64,000 nucleotides of DNA from NCBI RefSeq assembly GCF_016757755.1, contig NZ_CP068437.1, positions 5,208,001 to 5,272,000 on the forward strand, read 5' to 3'. Shown here piece after piece: positions 16,567 to 26,128 of the stretch. Numbering within the stretch: position 1 is the stretch's first letter; the number at the start of each line of letters is the position of its first letter. The translations under genes were made by a program, and so were the position numbers. The stretch comes from Shewanella sp. KX20019. Lineage in GTDB: Bacteria; Pseudomonadota; Gammaproteobacteria; Enterobacterales; Shewanellaceae. The notes under the pieces are model-generated. The model was not told the DNA's origin and made no database searches. It saw only the letters and a list, made by a program, of their open reading frames with translations.

Positions 16567-17100
16567 TTACTTTGCTTTCGGCCTAAAAGGTTTAATAACC
16601 GCTTCGTCACACTCTAAAAATGGACCATCCATCAGATCGATACAGTATGGAATGGCTGGGAATACTGCATCCAAACACTCGCGAATTGATTTTGGCTTGC
16701 CTGGCAAGTTAACTATCAACGAGTCGCCACGTAGGCCTGCAGTTTGGCGCGACAAAATCGCCGTAGCAACAAACTTCAACGATTCAGCACGCATCAGCTC
16801 ACCAAAGCCTGGCATCATGCGATCACATACCGCTTCTGTTGCTTCAGGCGTTACATCGCGCTTAGCTGGACCTGTACCACCAGTAGTGACAATTAAACTG
16901 CAGTTCTGAACATCAGCCATATCAATTAGCGTCGCTTCAATCGCGTCAGTTTCATCCGGGATCACCTTATAAACGGGCTCCCACTCTGATGTAAGGTACT
17001 CGTTTAGCACATCGATAATTGCCTTACCGGATAGATCTTCGTAGACACCAGCACTAGCACGGTCACTTACAGTCACAATACCAATTTTTGCTTTGCTCAT
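16567..17100 (-). CDS. mog: Molybdopterin adenylyltransferase
   Basis: This 177-residue MoaB/Mog-fold protein activates molybdopterin by adenylation before molybdenum insertion. Family motifs are clear: VSDRASAGVYEDLSG near the N-terminus, the nucleotide-binding TTGGTGPAKRDVTPEAT near residues 72-88, and SLIVNLPGKPKSIRECLDAVFPAIPYCIDLM near the end. Length fits the family. The ATG at 17100 is preceded by AAAGGA. Monocistronic. Its last 85 bases have been copied just downstream (16436-16520). Confidence 0.95.
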   Translation of the reverse strand: MSKAKIGIVTVSDRASAGVYEDLSGKAIIDVLNEYLTSEWEPVYKVIPDETDAIEATLIDMADVQNCSLIVTTGGTGPAKRDVTPEATEAVCDRMMPGFGELMRAESLKFVATAILSRQTAGLRGDSLIVNLPGKPKSIRECLDAVFPAIPYCIDLMDGPFLECDEAVIKPFRPKAK

Positions 17101-17259
17101 TGCTTAATCCTTTCACTTTAATCTGTTGCTTGTATACCCGCGGCTAACAGCCATCGAATGCCAAAACCTGTTGATAGCGCATAAAGTAGCATAAAGTTAA
17201 CTAGCAGGATTTGATAAATATCTAATATATGCGCTACAACCACTGAAAATACCAAGCCG

Positions 17260-17733
17260 TTAGAGTCTTCTAGACAACCAATACTTTTGTTTCCAATAGC
17301 TATTGTTCAAGCTGGAGATCATCACCCCTTGGCTCGTCGAAGCATGTAAGAACTGATTATTGCCGATATAGATGCCAACATGGCGTGTACTCCAGCCTGT
17401 TTTGAAGAAAACCAAATCGCCCTCTCTAAGCTGACTTTTGCTGACACTCTTACCTACGCTCCTTTGCTCATCAGTAGTTCGAGGCAGCTTAATGCCAAAC
17501 TTGTCATTAAAGCCTAGCGCCACAAACCCTGAACAATCAACGCCACGCTTACTCATGCCTCCGAAGCGGTAGGGAGTACCTTTCCACTCGCTATGCAATT
17601 GCATTAATTGATTTTTTACTGCTGTCGTATTATCTAACGCTACCTTTTCAGTTGGATTATTAGTGCCTCGATTCGGGGTACTTGAACAAGCGCTTACTAG
17701 TAAAATAAAAACGAAAACAAAAACAGCTTTCAT
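17260..17733 (-). CDS. NlpC/P60 cell-wall hydrolase lipoprotein
   Basis: A 157-residue exported protein with a lipoprotein signal: hydrophobic segment, then the lipobox LVSAC with the lipidated Cys at residue 16. The C40 peptidase domain follows a short linker, with catalytic Cys in GVDCSGFV, the His in RHVGIYIG and the third polar residue in the FLHAST segment. Relatives such as Spr/MepS and NlpC cut peptide stems of peptidoglycan (D-glutamyl-mDAP or mDAP-D-Ala bonds). Single gene, divergent from a small ORF at 17950. Confidence 0.88.
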   Translation of the reverse strand: MKAVFVFVFILLVSACSSTPNRGTNNPTEKVALDNTTAVKNQLMQLHSEWKGTPYRFGGMSKRGVDCSGFVALGFNDKFGIKLPRTTDEQRSVGKSVSKSQLREGDLVFFKTGWSTRHVGIYIGNNQFLHASTSQGVMISSLNNSYWKQKYWLSRRL

Positions 17734-17949
17734 ATGAGTCCATAGTGTCGATATTCGAGTAAATTAAGTCAGTTGAAATTTATTCTTTCAGATTTATTAG
17801 CTCTAAATATACCGTCTTGCAAACGGTAACATTACACAGTAAGAGTATTTTAAATTAGTAAAAGTGAAATTAATTAGCGAGTAAGCTTTCATTGCAAAAA
17901 AATTAAACTATATATAAAGAGAGCGCTAGTTAAATTAAAGGACGTTGTA

Positions 17950-18096
17950 ATGGAAAAATATATCATTAATAACTATAAACAGGGTGAATTTGAACATTCA
18001 AAAGCAACAGAAGATGACTCCGTGCTGTGCGAAAGTCAGCTATACACCTACGAACAGGAGGATGAAACACCGAGTTATATTCTGGGTTACAATTGA
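17950..18096 (+). CDS. Possible small acidic protein, 48 residues
   Basis: ATG 17950 is preceded by AAAGG (17938-17942) at a reasonable distance. The product (begins MEKYIINNYKQ, ends PSYILGYN) is acidic, tyrosine-rich and has one cysteine, with no signal or membrane segment. A strong hairpin follows four bases after the stop, which supports a real transcription unit. No family is recognised, and the frame may still be chance. Confidence 0.4.
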   Translation: MEKYIINNYKQGEFEHSKATEDDSVLCESQLYTYEQEDETPSYILGYN

Positions 18097-18099
18097 TCA

Positions 18100-18135
18100 A
18101 ATACCGCTCCAAATATTAACTATTGGAGCGGTATT
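18100..18135. terminator. Perfect 13-bp hairpin after the small ORF
   Basis: AATACCGCTCCAA (18100-18112) and TTGGAGCGGTATT (18123-18135) pair perfectly around a ten-base AT loop. The T-run after it is poor (TTTATTTT begins 11 bases on), so it may be a terminator of modest strength or an RNA-stabilising end. Confidence 0.55.
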
Positions 18136-18290
18136 AAAACAGCTGTTTATTTTATCTCTTCACTTCAACACTTCTGCTTTAGATTACTCGTCATAGATTA
18201 AGCCATCATTAAAATATAATCAAAATCGACGCTTTAAACATCATCAATATTTATGTAGAACATATAAATATATATGCATCACCAATAAAA

Positions 18291-19436
18291 CTACTCTAGA
18301 TTTTTTTTAAATCTAAGTGACGCTATTATCAAACCAACTAGTGTAAATATCGCTAGCCAGCTAACATCATAAGACATATCAATGATATCCACATCGCGTA
18401 ATATCACCCCTCGAATTAACCGCATAAAATGCGTTGCAGGCAATGCTTCTGCAATATACTGCGCCGCAATTGGCATTCCTTCATAAGGGAACATAAAACC
18501 TGATAGCAAGATCGAGGGCAATAATACAAAGATGGTCATCTGCATTGATTGTAGTTGGCTTTTTGCTATCGTCGAAATAACCAACCCCAAAGTTAAACTT
18601 GCCATAATAAACAATAAAGTAGCACTAAAAAGCTGCACTAAACTGCCATTCATTGGGACATTGAATAGGCTGTAACCTATACCTAAAATAATAGTTACCT
18701 GCAGCATACCAATAAACATGTAAGGGATTATTTTTCCTATCATTAACTCCATTGAACGTATTGGAGTCGTAATAAGCATCTCCAGATTTCCCCGTTCACG
18801 CTCCCGCACTATCGCGGCTGACGTAAACATGATCATCGTCATTGTGAGGATAACACCCACTAACCCTGGCACTATATTAACTACCGTTCGTTGTTCAGGG
18901 TTGTAAAACAGTGCCACCTCAAAGGTGGGAGTTGAGCGGTTGCTCGGTAAGCTTAACAATTCAGTTAACGGCATATTCCGCAACCCCTTTATAGCCGCCG
19001 AGATCATGGTATCGGAGCCATCGACAATCCACTGTGCCACAGGGCGGCTTGTCTCTTCATCACTCGAAGGCGGGCTTGCTAGGCCGACGGCACTATGGCG
19101 AACGAGTCTCTGGGCAACATCTTTAGGGATCACTAAAACGGCTCGCACCTCTCCCGTTGCAATAGCCGAATGGGCTGCTTCAATATCATTGAAGTGTTGA
19201 GTGAACTCCACCACTTGCGTAGCTCGCACTGTTTGCACTAATACTCGACTCAGCGCGGTTTGGCTTTGATCAACCACCCCCACTGGGATATCACGAATAT
19301 TGGTATTGATAGCATAGCCAAATAGCATCAACTGGATAAGCGGGATCATTATGACCATGCCAAACGTCATTCTATCTCGCTTAAGCTGGATCAATTCTTT
19401 ACTGACAATGGCTTGGATGCGGGACAGTGTTTTCAT
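18291..19436 (-). CDS. ABC-2 type transporter permease (YbhR/YhhJ-like)
   Basis: A 381-residue permease with an N-terminal membrane helix (residues 25-45), a large extracytoplasmic domain and five C-terminal helices. The ABC-2 signature is present: TSAAIVRERERGNLEMLITTPIRSMELMIGKIIPY. It matches the YbhS/YbhR/YhhJ family of drug or lipid exporters. Its ATG overlaps the ATPase stop by four bases. Only one permease gene is present, whereas E. coli ybh has two, so the transporter would be a homodimer. It is the last gene of the operon. Confidence 0.88.
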   Translation of the reverse strand: MKTLSRIQAIVSKELIQLKRDRMTFGMVIMIPLIQLMLFGYAINTNIRDIPVGVVDQSQTALSRVLVQTVRATQVVEFTQHFNDIEAAHSAIATGEVRAVLVIPKDVAQRLVRHSAVGLASPPSSDEETSRPVAQWIVDGSDTMISAAIKGLRNMPLTELLSLPSNRSTPTFEVALFYNPEQRTVVNIVPGLVGVILTMTMIMFTSAAIVRERERGNLEMLITTPIRSMELMIGKIIPYMFIGMLQVTIILGIGYSLFNVPMNGSLVQLFSATLLFIMASLTLGLVISTIAKSQLQSMQMTIFVLLPSILLSGFMFPYEGMPIAAQYIAEALPATHFMRLIRGVILRDVDIIDMSYDVSWLAIFTLVGLIIASLRFKKNLE

Positions 19437-20356
19437 TGGCGTCCCTTCCCTGTACAGGTAACAAACACATCTTCAAGACTGGGTCTGACGATATGTAACT
19501 GTTGTTTATCCAGTAGCTCATGCAGTGCTAAGAATGCGATGGGATCTGGGCAGCTATGACTTACCAACACCCGTAAACGAGAACCTAGCTGTGCAGCAGT
19601 GATCACCTCAGGCAGTGCCGTGAGTTGCAGTTTAAGTTGACGTAAGTCATTTGACTCAACTTCAACCACATGTGCGCCCATATCTTGCATCAGTTGATCT
19701 GGAGAGCCATCAACACGCTTTACACCCGCTTCCAATATAGCCAACTTGTGGCAACGTTCTGCTTCATCCATATAGTGGGTAGAAACAATAATGCTGGTGC
19801 CTTGATCACTTAAGTCGAATAGCTTTTCCCAGAAATCTCGTCGGTTCTCAGGGTCTACGGCGGATGTGGGTTCATCGAGAAACAGTAATTCAGGTTTATG
19901 TATTGTGGCAGCAGCCAATGCTAAGCGTTGTTTTTGGCCGCCACTCATGCTGCCTGCTAACTGACTCGCCCGTTGATTCAGCCCATATGTGCTGAGCAGC
20001 TCATCAATTCGCAAACGCCTTTCATGGCGTGATAAGCCATATATTTTAGCGATAAACTGCAGATTTTCTTTTACGGTTAAATCATCGTACAAAGAAAACT
20101 TCTGCGTCATATAACCCATTTTTAAACGTAGTTTTTCAGCATCAGCAGGTAGCGTTAAGCCTAGTACCTCAACCTCTCCCGAAGTAGGTAACAATAATCC
20201 CGTCAACATACGAATGGCGGTGGTTTTTCCGCAGCCATTGGGCCCTAGAAAGCCATATATCTCGCCTTTTTCTACTTCAAAATTTAGATCTTGGATCGCT
20301 TTTAAACTACCAAAATGACGACATAACTGCGTTGCCCGAATCACAGTTTCACTCAT
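19433..20356 (-). CDS. ABC transporter ATPase (YbhF-like)
   Basis: A 307-residue ATPase with Walker A FLGPNGCGKTT, signature GSMSGGQKQRLAL, Walker B LLFLDEPTSAVDP and H-loop STHYMDEA, then a C-terminal extension of about 80 residues. E. coli YbhF carries two nucleotide-binding domains; this one has a single domain. It overlaps its neighbours by four bases at both ends, so the three genes are translationally coupled. It powers the export system together with the YbhR-like permease and the membrane-fusion protein. Confidence 0.9.
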   Translation of the reverse strand: MSETVIRATQLCRHFGSLKAIQDLNFEVEKGEIYGFLGPNGCGKTTAIRMLTGLLLPTSGEVEVLGLTLPADAEKLRLKMGYMTQKFSLYDDLTVKENLQFIAKIYGLSRHERRLRIDELLSTYGLNQRASQLAGSMSGGQKQRLALAAATIHKPELLFLDEPTSAVDPENRRDFWEKLFDLSDQGTSIIVSTHYMDEAERCHKLAILEAGVKRVDGSPDQLMQDMGAHVVEVESNDLRQLKLQLTALPEVITAAQLGSRLRVLVSHSCPDPIAFLALHELLDKQQLHIVRPSLEDVFVTCTGKGRQ

Positions 20357-21303
20357 GGCAACTCCACTTGAGCGGGGACTCCATTGGGTAAATTAGACGC
20401 GCTGTCTGGGAGTTGTACCTCTGCGAGGTACATTAGCCTTGCTCGCTCTTCCTGGTTGAGCGCGTAATAGGGTGTGAACGCTGGTTCATTAGATACCCAC
20501 CTTACGTGCCCCATAATGGGGTCATCAATTCCATCAACATACACCAGCAGGTTATCATCAATCTTCACTTTCACCCGATATGGCTCAGGGATATAAACTC
20601 TCGCATAAGGCGCTTTACCCGCCAGCAAAATTGCTAAAGGACTGCCTTGAGTCACTCGCTCACCCAGATTCCACGGTAAGTTATCCAAAATGCCGTCGCG
20701 GGTGGCTCTAATGGTGAGATCTGCTAAGCGCTTATTCTCCCCTGCCAACACCGCTTTAGCTGCATCGAGATTAGCTTTAGCAAATCGAATATCCTCCTCT
20801 CTAGTGCCAGAGGTTAATTCTCGTAACTGCTCTTGGGCATTTTCTAGATTGGCGATACCAGAATCACGGCTGGCGAGAGCGCGATCAAGATTCGCCTTGC
20901 TGGCTAGATTATTTTTCACCATGGTCTGCATGCGGCGGTAATTGGCTTCACTTTCCAGTAGTGTTGCCTTTGCGCCTGCGACATTGGCGCTGGCTGCGGC
21001 TATCTCCTCTTCACGCGCACCTTTTCGCAACTTATCGTAGTTAGCAGTGGCTTGAGCAACCTCAGCCTGCGCCTTTAACTGCTGTGATTTTTGAAAGGTG
21101 TCATCTAATTGGACTAGCACCTCCCCTTTGCGAACCGTACTCCCTTGTGCGACAGGCAGGCCAACAACAACCTCATTGATAGTGGCAGTATGGGCGATAC
21201 GCTCGCGCTCTAAACTGCCTAGCGCGACTTGTTTGTCACGTCTATCACAAGCCGAGATAGTACTTAGAATGAGTATAAAAAGGAGTACGCGCACATTAAC
21301 CAT
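20353..21303 (-). CDS. HlyD-type membrane-fusion/adaptor lipoprotein (YbhG-like)
   Basis: A periplasmic adaptor that links the inner-membrane ABC exporter to the outside. It has a hydrophobic N-terminus with a lipobox-like LSTISAC, a biotinyl-lipoyl half-domain (VGLPVAQGSTVRKGEVLVQLD), a long alpha-helical hairpin with alanine- and glutamine-rich heptads (about residues 75-200), and the second lipoyl half (GILDNLPWNLGERVTQG). A TTG at 21333 gives a longer frame but is unlikely. ATG 21303 touches the AAGG motif, so GTG at 21294 may be the true start. Confidence 0.85.
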   Translation of the reverse strand: MVNVRVLLFILILSTISACDRRDKQVALGSLERERIAHTATINEVVVGLPVAQGSTVRKGEVLVQLDDTFQKSQQLKAQAEVAQATANYDKLRKGAREEEIAAASANVAGAKATLLESEANYRRMQTMVKNNLASKANLDRALASRDSGIANLENAQEQLRELTSGTREEDIRFAKANLDAAKAVLAGENKRLADLTIRATRDGILDNLPWNLGERVTQGSPLAILLAGKAPYARVYIPEPYRVKVKIDDNLLVYVDGIDDPIMGHVRWVSNEPAFTPYYALNQEERARLMYLAEVQLPDSASNLPNGVPAQVELP

Positions 21304-21457
21304 CCTTATTTCGCCACAGTAGTTAAAGCTCAAATTATCAACAGATTAACGTTATGCCTCAAAGCACAAGTCTGCAAGTAAAATCCGCACAACCTCATCA
21401 AATATTGGTCATATTATTATCGAGAATTTAAACTTAGTGGGGCTATATAGGAAGGGT

Positions 21458-21492
21458 GAAAACACTGAGTCAAAGTTAGACTCAGTGTTTTC
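21458..21492. terminator. Strong hairpin terminator of the phytase operon
   Basis: GAAAACACTGAGTC (21458-21471) pairs perfectly with GACTCAGTGTTTTC (21479-21492) around seven bases. It lies 42 bases past the phytase stop on the minus strand and upstream of the adaptor gene. Confidence 0.8.
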
Positions 21493-21533
21493 GTTTCAAT
21501 GGTATATACGCTGACAACTCAACAGGCTTAGCC

Positions 21534-23375
21534 CTACTCCTTATTTAACTGCAGTGTTTGGCTAATCGCACTCCAAGGCACCCATTTAAAGTTTTGATTC
21601 TGATCCGGCATACGATTACGGCCATCTTGCACCACCATCATCCCTTGCGACCAAGCTCCACGACCTACCGAGCTTGAGGTGACATCCAGTCCGTCGGTCT
21701 CAGCGCTACCGTCATAACCTAAGCTGGCATTAACCCCTATCCTAAAACGATCTATGTAAGCATAAGGCGCAGTGCTGTTATACAGCAGGTAACTATCATT
21801 TCCCTGGCTAGAGACCACTAAATAACCAGTCTCACTGTCTGCTTGATAAAGTGATATTCCCTCGATATCGGCCACCAGCGCCTCCCCCGCTTTAATAATC
21901 ATCTTGCCACTCAAATTCGCTGATTTATCATCGAGATTGAATGCCCAGATACCGACATTCTCTTCACCTAGGAATAGCTTGTTGTTGACATCATCAACCA
22001 CACACCCCTCTGGTTGACTGGGCACACTAAACTGCCGAACTTCAGTTGCTTTTAAATGGTTATCTTGCCATTTCAGTTCGATTTGACTCACCAGCCCCGA
22101 TTTCTCATTGGCAAATACATGCAATTCACCTTCATTAGGTTGATACATGCACAGGCCGTAGATATCAGTCAAAGTTGTAGTCTGTTCAGGTAATTGGGTC
22201 AATGAGCCTTGAGCATCAATACTAAAAATGCTTAGGCTATTACGATCGCGATTACTGGCAACGGCAATGTCACGATATTCACCACCTAGTAATACTTGCT
22301 GCCTAATATCGACATTATTAACCCGCCCAGCAGCAATGGCTTGCAGCTGCTCACCTTGCATAGAAAAACTCAATAACCCCCAGCGCTTGTTAGTGCCTAA
22401 AACGCGGCTTTTCTCCGGCATAGTAGGATGAACCCATATCGCGGGGTCATCCATGGTATCGCCAGCTCTGTCAGAAATATCACTCTCAACGGCTGTGGGG
22501 ATCTCTTTTATTTGTGCAGTTGCATTGGTAGCCTTGATTTTTTTAGGCTGCCATTGTGCTTGATAAAATTGATCCTTGTCGTCCGAATAAGCCCAAAGCT
22601 GTGTCTCTGCCACATACAAGCTTTCGAATGCTTGACCATCTTTAAAGGGCGCTGCGACTTTATCTCCTTGGGTATCGAAAACCTGGCCACTTTCATCAAT
22701 CATAGTAATTTGACCCGCTTTAATGGTTAATCCAGATAACTCATTATTGGGCATTGAGACAACAAGCTCTGATTCATCAGCCATATGCGGGGCAGCAGGG
22801 TAACGCCACAGCCCTTGATGATTATCGAGAACATGAAGCTGCTCGTTATCATCCACGGCACACTTTAACGCCCCCATTGATACCGCCAAGCTACGTACCA
22901 GTTGAGGTTGCCACTGTCCACCCGACGACAACAACCACTGCTCAGAATGGCCGGCATCATCCCCAATCCAAGCATAAAGATTGTTATCTGCACGCCGAGG
23001 CTGCAAACATAACCACTCCACCTGAAAGGCCCGCTTGGGTAGCAGTGACAAGCGTTGCATGTTATTCAGGTTCAACTTAATCCCCTGCACTTGGTCAACC
23101 TGAGTATCGTAGGTCAGTGCAATATTGTTATACACCGCTAAATATTCAAACTGGCCGGGAACGATAACGTTTAATTGCTGTTTATCTGCCAATACTAGCC
23201 CTAATCGCTCACTGGCAAACAGAGCCCGTTGCTCCCAGATTGCCATTTCGCTCGCCGCTACAGGTCCCTGCAAAATGGTTCGACCCTGCTGTGGATCTCG
23301 GTTATCTTGTGCTGCTAGCTGACAACTAAAAAGTGTCGCAAAGGCTAACGCCATTACATATTTTTGATTAATCAT
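21534..23375 (-). CDS. Two-domain beta-propeller phytase, exported
   Basis: A 613-residue exported enzyme (signal peptide ending about residue 22, QLAAQ). The C-terminal half, from about residue 300, is a complete beta-propeller phytase: the start RAGDTMDDPAIWVHP, the central GEYRDIAVASNR, SQPEGCVVDD, the Ca-binding and substrate signature VADIEGISLY, and YDGSAETDGLDVTS are all characteristic. The N-terminal half (residues 25-290) looks like a second, degenerate propeller lacking these residues. Dual-domain phytases of this kind are known in Bacillus and Shewanella. It would release phosphate from phytate in the periplasm. The TonB receptor gene lies 14 bases upstream, and a PhoB-type box precedes the pair. 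Confidence 0.92.
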   Translation of the reverse strand: MINQKYVMALAFATLFSCQLAAQDNRDPQQGRTILQGPVAASEMAIWEQRALFASERLGLVLADKQQLNVIVPGQFEYLAVYNNIALTYDTQVDQVQGIKLNLNNMQRLSLLPKRAFQVEWLCLQPRRADNNLYAWIGDDAGHSEQWLLSSGGQWQPQLVRSLAVSMGALKCAVDDNEQLHVLDNHQGLWRYPAAPHMADESELVVSMPNNELSGLTIKAGQITMIDESGQVFDTQGDKVAAPFKDGQAFESLYVAETQLWAYSDDKDQFYQAQWQPKKIKATNATAQIKEIPTAVESDISDRAGDTMDDPAIWVHPTMPEKSRVLGTNKRWGLLSFSMQGEQLQAIAAGRVNNVDIRQQVLLGGEYRDIAVASNRDRNSLSIFSIDAQGSLTQLPEQTTTLTDIYGLCMYQPNEGELHVFANEKSGLVSQIELKWQDNHLKATEVRQFSVPSQPEGCVVDDVNNKLFLGEENVGIWAFNLDDKSANLSGKMIIKAGEALVADIEGISLYQADSETGYLVVSSQGNDSYLLYNSTAPYAYIDRFRIGVNASLGYDGSAETDGLDVTSSSVGRGAWSQGMMVVQDGRNRMPDQNQNFKWVPWSAISQTLQLNKE

Positions 23376-23389
23376 GAAAGTCTCAGGCC

Positions 23390-26128
23390 TTAATAGTTGA
23401 TGAATTGAATACCTAGCTGAAATGTACGGCCATACTCTTCGTATTGGGCGTTGTAACGGCTCTGTCCGGTATAGGTATAGAAAGGTTCATCAGTAATATT
23501 TATCGCTTTGAAGTAGACTGTAATATCTTCGGTAATATAGCTTTTAGCGACGAAGTCCCACTGGGTATGTGCATCTTGGTAAATATCAAAATTAGCATCA
23601 TCTAGCTCACCAATCTCAACCAAATATTCCGACTTATAAGCAGCGGCTAGCCGAAAGCTCACATAGGGATTTTCATAGCCAAATGAAGCATTAGCGGTAA
23701 GCTCTGACTGACTAGGCAGGGGAATATCACGCCCCTGTAAACCATCATCTTGCCAATTGATATGCGCCGTTGAGTCACTTAGTGTCAAGTTGCTAGTAAA
23801 GATTAACCCACGCCAGCCTTCAGGCATAAAGCCAAATTCCTGCACATAGGCAAGCTCCAACCCCAAAATATTGGCATCATCACCATTAACAAACGTCTCG
23901 GCTTTATCAAAATTTTGGTACTTACCGCGTCCGCCAAGATCTGCTTCATAGATAAAGTTAGTAATATCTTTATAAAAACCACTGGCAGAAATAACACCTA
24001 ACCCACCCATATAATGCTCAATACTGACATCCCAATTCATCGCCTCTAACGCTTCTAAATCGGGATTACCAAAGCTTGCTTCAAGCTCGTCATCATCTTG
24101 CTCAATCAAAAACCCTGGCGCTAGCTGTCCAAAAGTCGGCCGCACAATGGTATTGGTCCAAGATGCTCGCACCACGGTTTTATCACTCCACTTATAGTTA
24201 AGATGCAAACCTGGCAGCCAGTGCTGATAGTCACGGTCGGTATTATTGGTAAAGAATTCATCCTTACTTTCATCAAAACCAGAACCTTGTGACTGCATTG
24301 CAGTGTGTTCAAAACGTACCCCAGCCAGCAGACGCAAACTATCAATATCGATGTGTCCCATAAAATAAGCCGCGGTAATATCTTCATCGATATCAAAGTC
24401 ATTGATCCGCGATTCAATCTCGTCTTTTGCTGCAGCGCTGTCCATGCGGTTGACCAAATCCCAAACGGGGGCAGCCGCAATAGAGGGGCCAAATCGTCCT
24501 AGGTTGTAGTCTGGTTCAGCTGCTGAAAATTGACTCATTAACAGCTGAGACTCCGTAATACCTTGCTCGTCGAAATCTTCAAAGATCCAGATGTCTTCTC
24601 GATTCTCCTTAGCGCGAGCGCTGTACTTTGCGCCAAACTTAAGCGCGACAGGCCTATCAGCTAGCAACCAAGTTTTACTTAAATCAAACTTAGCCGACAC
24701 CATAGTGTCGACGGTATTTGATTCGGCAATTTCAACTTTATCTAGCAAGTAGTTATCTGCATTGTAAAAATCGTCACTTGCGGATATTTTTGGCACTTGG
24801 CTATTTTGATAAGCAACTTCATCAAACTCACCTTCGAAGTCCGCACCACCGATATAGCGCGGTTTATCAGCTTCTGCGCGGCTCCAACTCGTCAGGTAAT
24901 TAACAGTCCAAGTATCGAGCCGAGACTCGCCGCCTAAGACAAGGGAAAAAATCGCCTGATCTTCCTCTCGGGATTTTAATGAACGGGTCGCTTCTGCGGT
25001 TGTGGGGTCATCAGGCAAGGCGCCATCGTCCCATTTTATCTCATTACCGTTGCGGGTTTCGGTATCGACAAAGCTGCTATAGAGGGTTCGAATAAACAGG
25101 TCATTGTCATCGTTAGGTCTAAAATCTAGATTCGCGCCAAGGCCGACACGCTCTCGATTAATCTGGTAGTCACGCTGCTCAACCTCTTCTAATTTAGTAG
25201 GCTCATCGAAGCTCCATTTACCACCCGTTTCAACATTATCGGAGCCAAAATCACGGTTATACCAGCTTGCGGCAATGGCTACGCCGATGTTGTCTTGAAA
25301 AATATCACTATAACTACCCGCAAGCTTAGGATTAACACTGTCTGTCATTCCGTCATAGCTACCTTCAGCACTAACATTGACATAGGTGTCATCACGATCA
25401 AAAGCCGATAAGCTCTTAACTTCAATTGCCCCACCCAGTGAATCAGCATCCATGTCCGGTGTTAATGTTTTCGTCACCTCAACGGATTGCAGTAAGTCAG
25501 CAGGCACAACATCTAGCGCCACAGCGCGGCGATCACTATCAGGTGACGGTAGTCGGGTGCCATTCATCGATACCGCGTTATAGTCAGGCGCCATGCCTCT
25601 AATACGCACAAAGCGACCTTCGCCTTGGTCACGTTCGATTGAAATCCCAGGAACCCTCTGCAACGCCTCACTAATATTGGTATCCGGGAAGTTACCCAAG
25701 GCATCAGCGCTCAAGACACTGACAAGATTATCTGCAGCACGTTGGCGATTTAAAGATTTACTCAGCGAACCACGTTGGCCGACCACCTGTATATGCTCAA
25801 GGCCTTGCCCTTTCAATTCGATTTGCGTGTTGATGAGACTGACTTCACCCACTTTGATCTGCTGAGTGTACGTTGCTCCTCCTAGATACTGCGCCACTAA
25901 TGTGTACTCACCCTCAGGCACTTCCTGAAAAAAGAAACGCCCATCTCGGCTCGATTCCTGTTTAAGGTTTAGCTCCTTAATGCTGATGAGTGCGCCTTCT
26001 AAAGGCATTTTCGTCGCCCCATCGGTAATCGCCCCTTCGACTTTGCCAGCCCATGAAGTGGATGGAAAAGCGAGACTAGCGGCAAAAAGTGCAAGGTAGA
26101 GCGGTGAAAGCGAACCGAGCTGCTTCAT
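23390..26128 (-). CDS. TonB-dependent receptor paired with phytase
   Basis: A 912-residue outer-membrane receptor. It has a signal peptide (cleavage after SWAG, about residue 28), a carboxypeptidase-regulatory-like beta-sandwich (residues 29-105: GAITDGATKMPLEGALISI), a plug domain with LQRVPGISIERDQGEG and VRIRGM, and a long 22-strand barrel ending in a terminal Tyr (GIQFINY). The N-terminal sandwich is typical of receptors for organic nutrients, not siderophores. It forms an operon with the phytase, so phytate or a partly dephosphorylated inositol phosphate is the likely ligand. This is inferred from context only. A PhoB-like box lies 66-83 bases upstream. Confidence 0.9.
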   Translation of the reverse strand: MKQLGSLSPLYLALFAASLAFPSTSWAGKVEGAITDGATKMPLEGALISIKELNLKQESSRDGRFFFQEVPEGEYTLVAQYLGGATYTQQIKVGEVSLINTQIELKGQGLEHIQVVGQRGSLSKSLNRQRAADNLVSVLSADALGNFPDTNISEALQRVPGISIERDQGEGRFVRIRGMAPDYNAVSMNGTRLPSPDSDRRAVALDVVPADLLQSVEVTKTLTPDMDADSLGGAIEVKSLSAFDRDDTYVNVSAEGSYDGMTDSVNPKLAGSYSDIFQDNIGVAIAASWYNRDFGSDNVETGGKWSFDEPTKLEEVEQRDYQINRERVGLGANLDFRPNDDNDLFIRTLYSSFVDTETRNGNEIKWDDGALPDDPTTAEATRSLKSREEDQAIFSLVLGGESRLDTWTVNYLTSWSRAEADKPRYIGGADFEGEFDEVAYQNSQVPKISASDDFYNADNYLLDKVEIAESNTVDTMVSAKFDLSKTWLLADRPVALKFGAKYSARAKENREDIWIFEDFDEQGITESQLLMSQFSAAEPDYNLGRFGPSIAAAPVWDLVNRMDSAAAKDEIESRINDFDIDEDITAAYFMGHIDIDSLRLLAGVRFEHTAMQSQGSGFDESKDEFFTNNTDRDYQHWLPGLHLNYKWSDKTVVRASWTNTIVRPTFGQLAPGFLIEQDDDELEASFGNPDLEALEAMNWDVSIEHYMGGLGVISASGFYKDITNFIYEADLGGRGKYQNFDKAETFVNGDDANILGLELAYVQEFGFMPEGWRGLIFTSNLTLSDSTAHINWQDDGLQGRDIPLPSQSELTANASFGYENPYVSFRLAAAYKSEYLVEIGELDDANFDIYQDAHTQWDFVAKSYITEDITVYFKAINITDEPFYTYTGQSRYNAQYEEYGRTFQLGIQFINY

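Larger units (their letters stand above)
17734..18290. other. AT-rich intergenic region with one short ORF and a hairpin
   Basis: The region contains the 48-codon frame at 17950-18096 and the 13-bp hairpin at 18100-18135, listed separately. A TATATAAA stretch near 17908-17920 could be a promoter for the small ORF. Nothing else is seen. Confidence 0.4.

Noticed and set aside
16425..16610. 61-codon minus-strand ORF resembling the Mog C-terminus
   Set aside because: It is explained by the 85-bp duplication of the mog 3' end and has no proper start.
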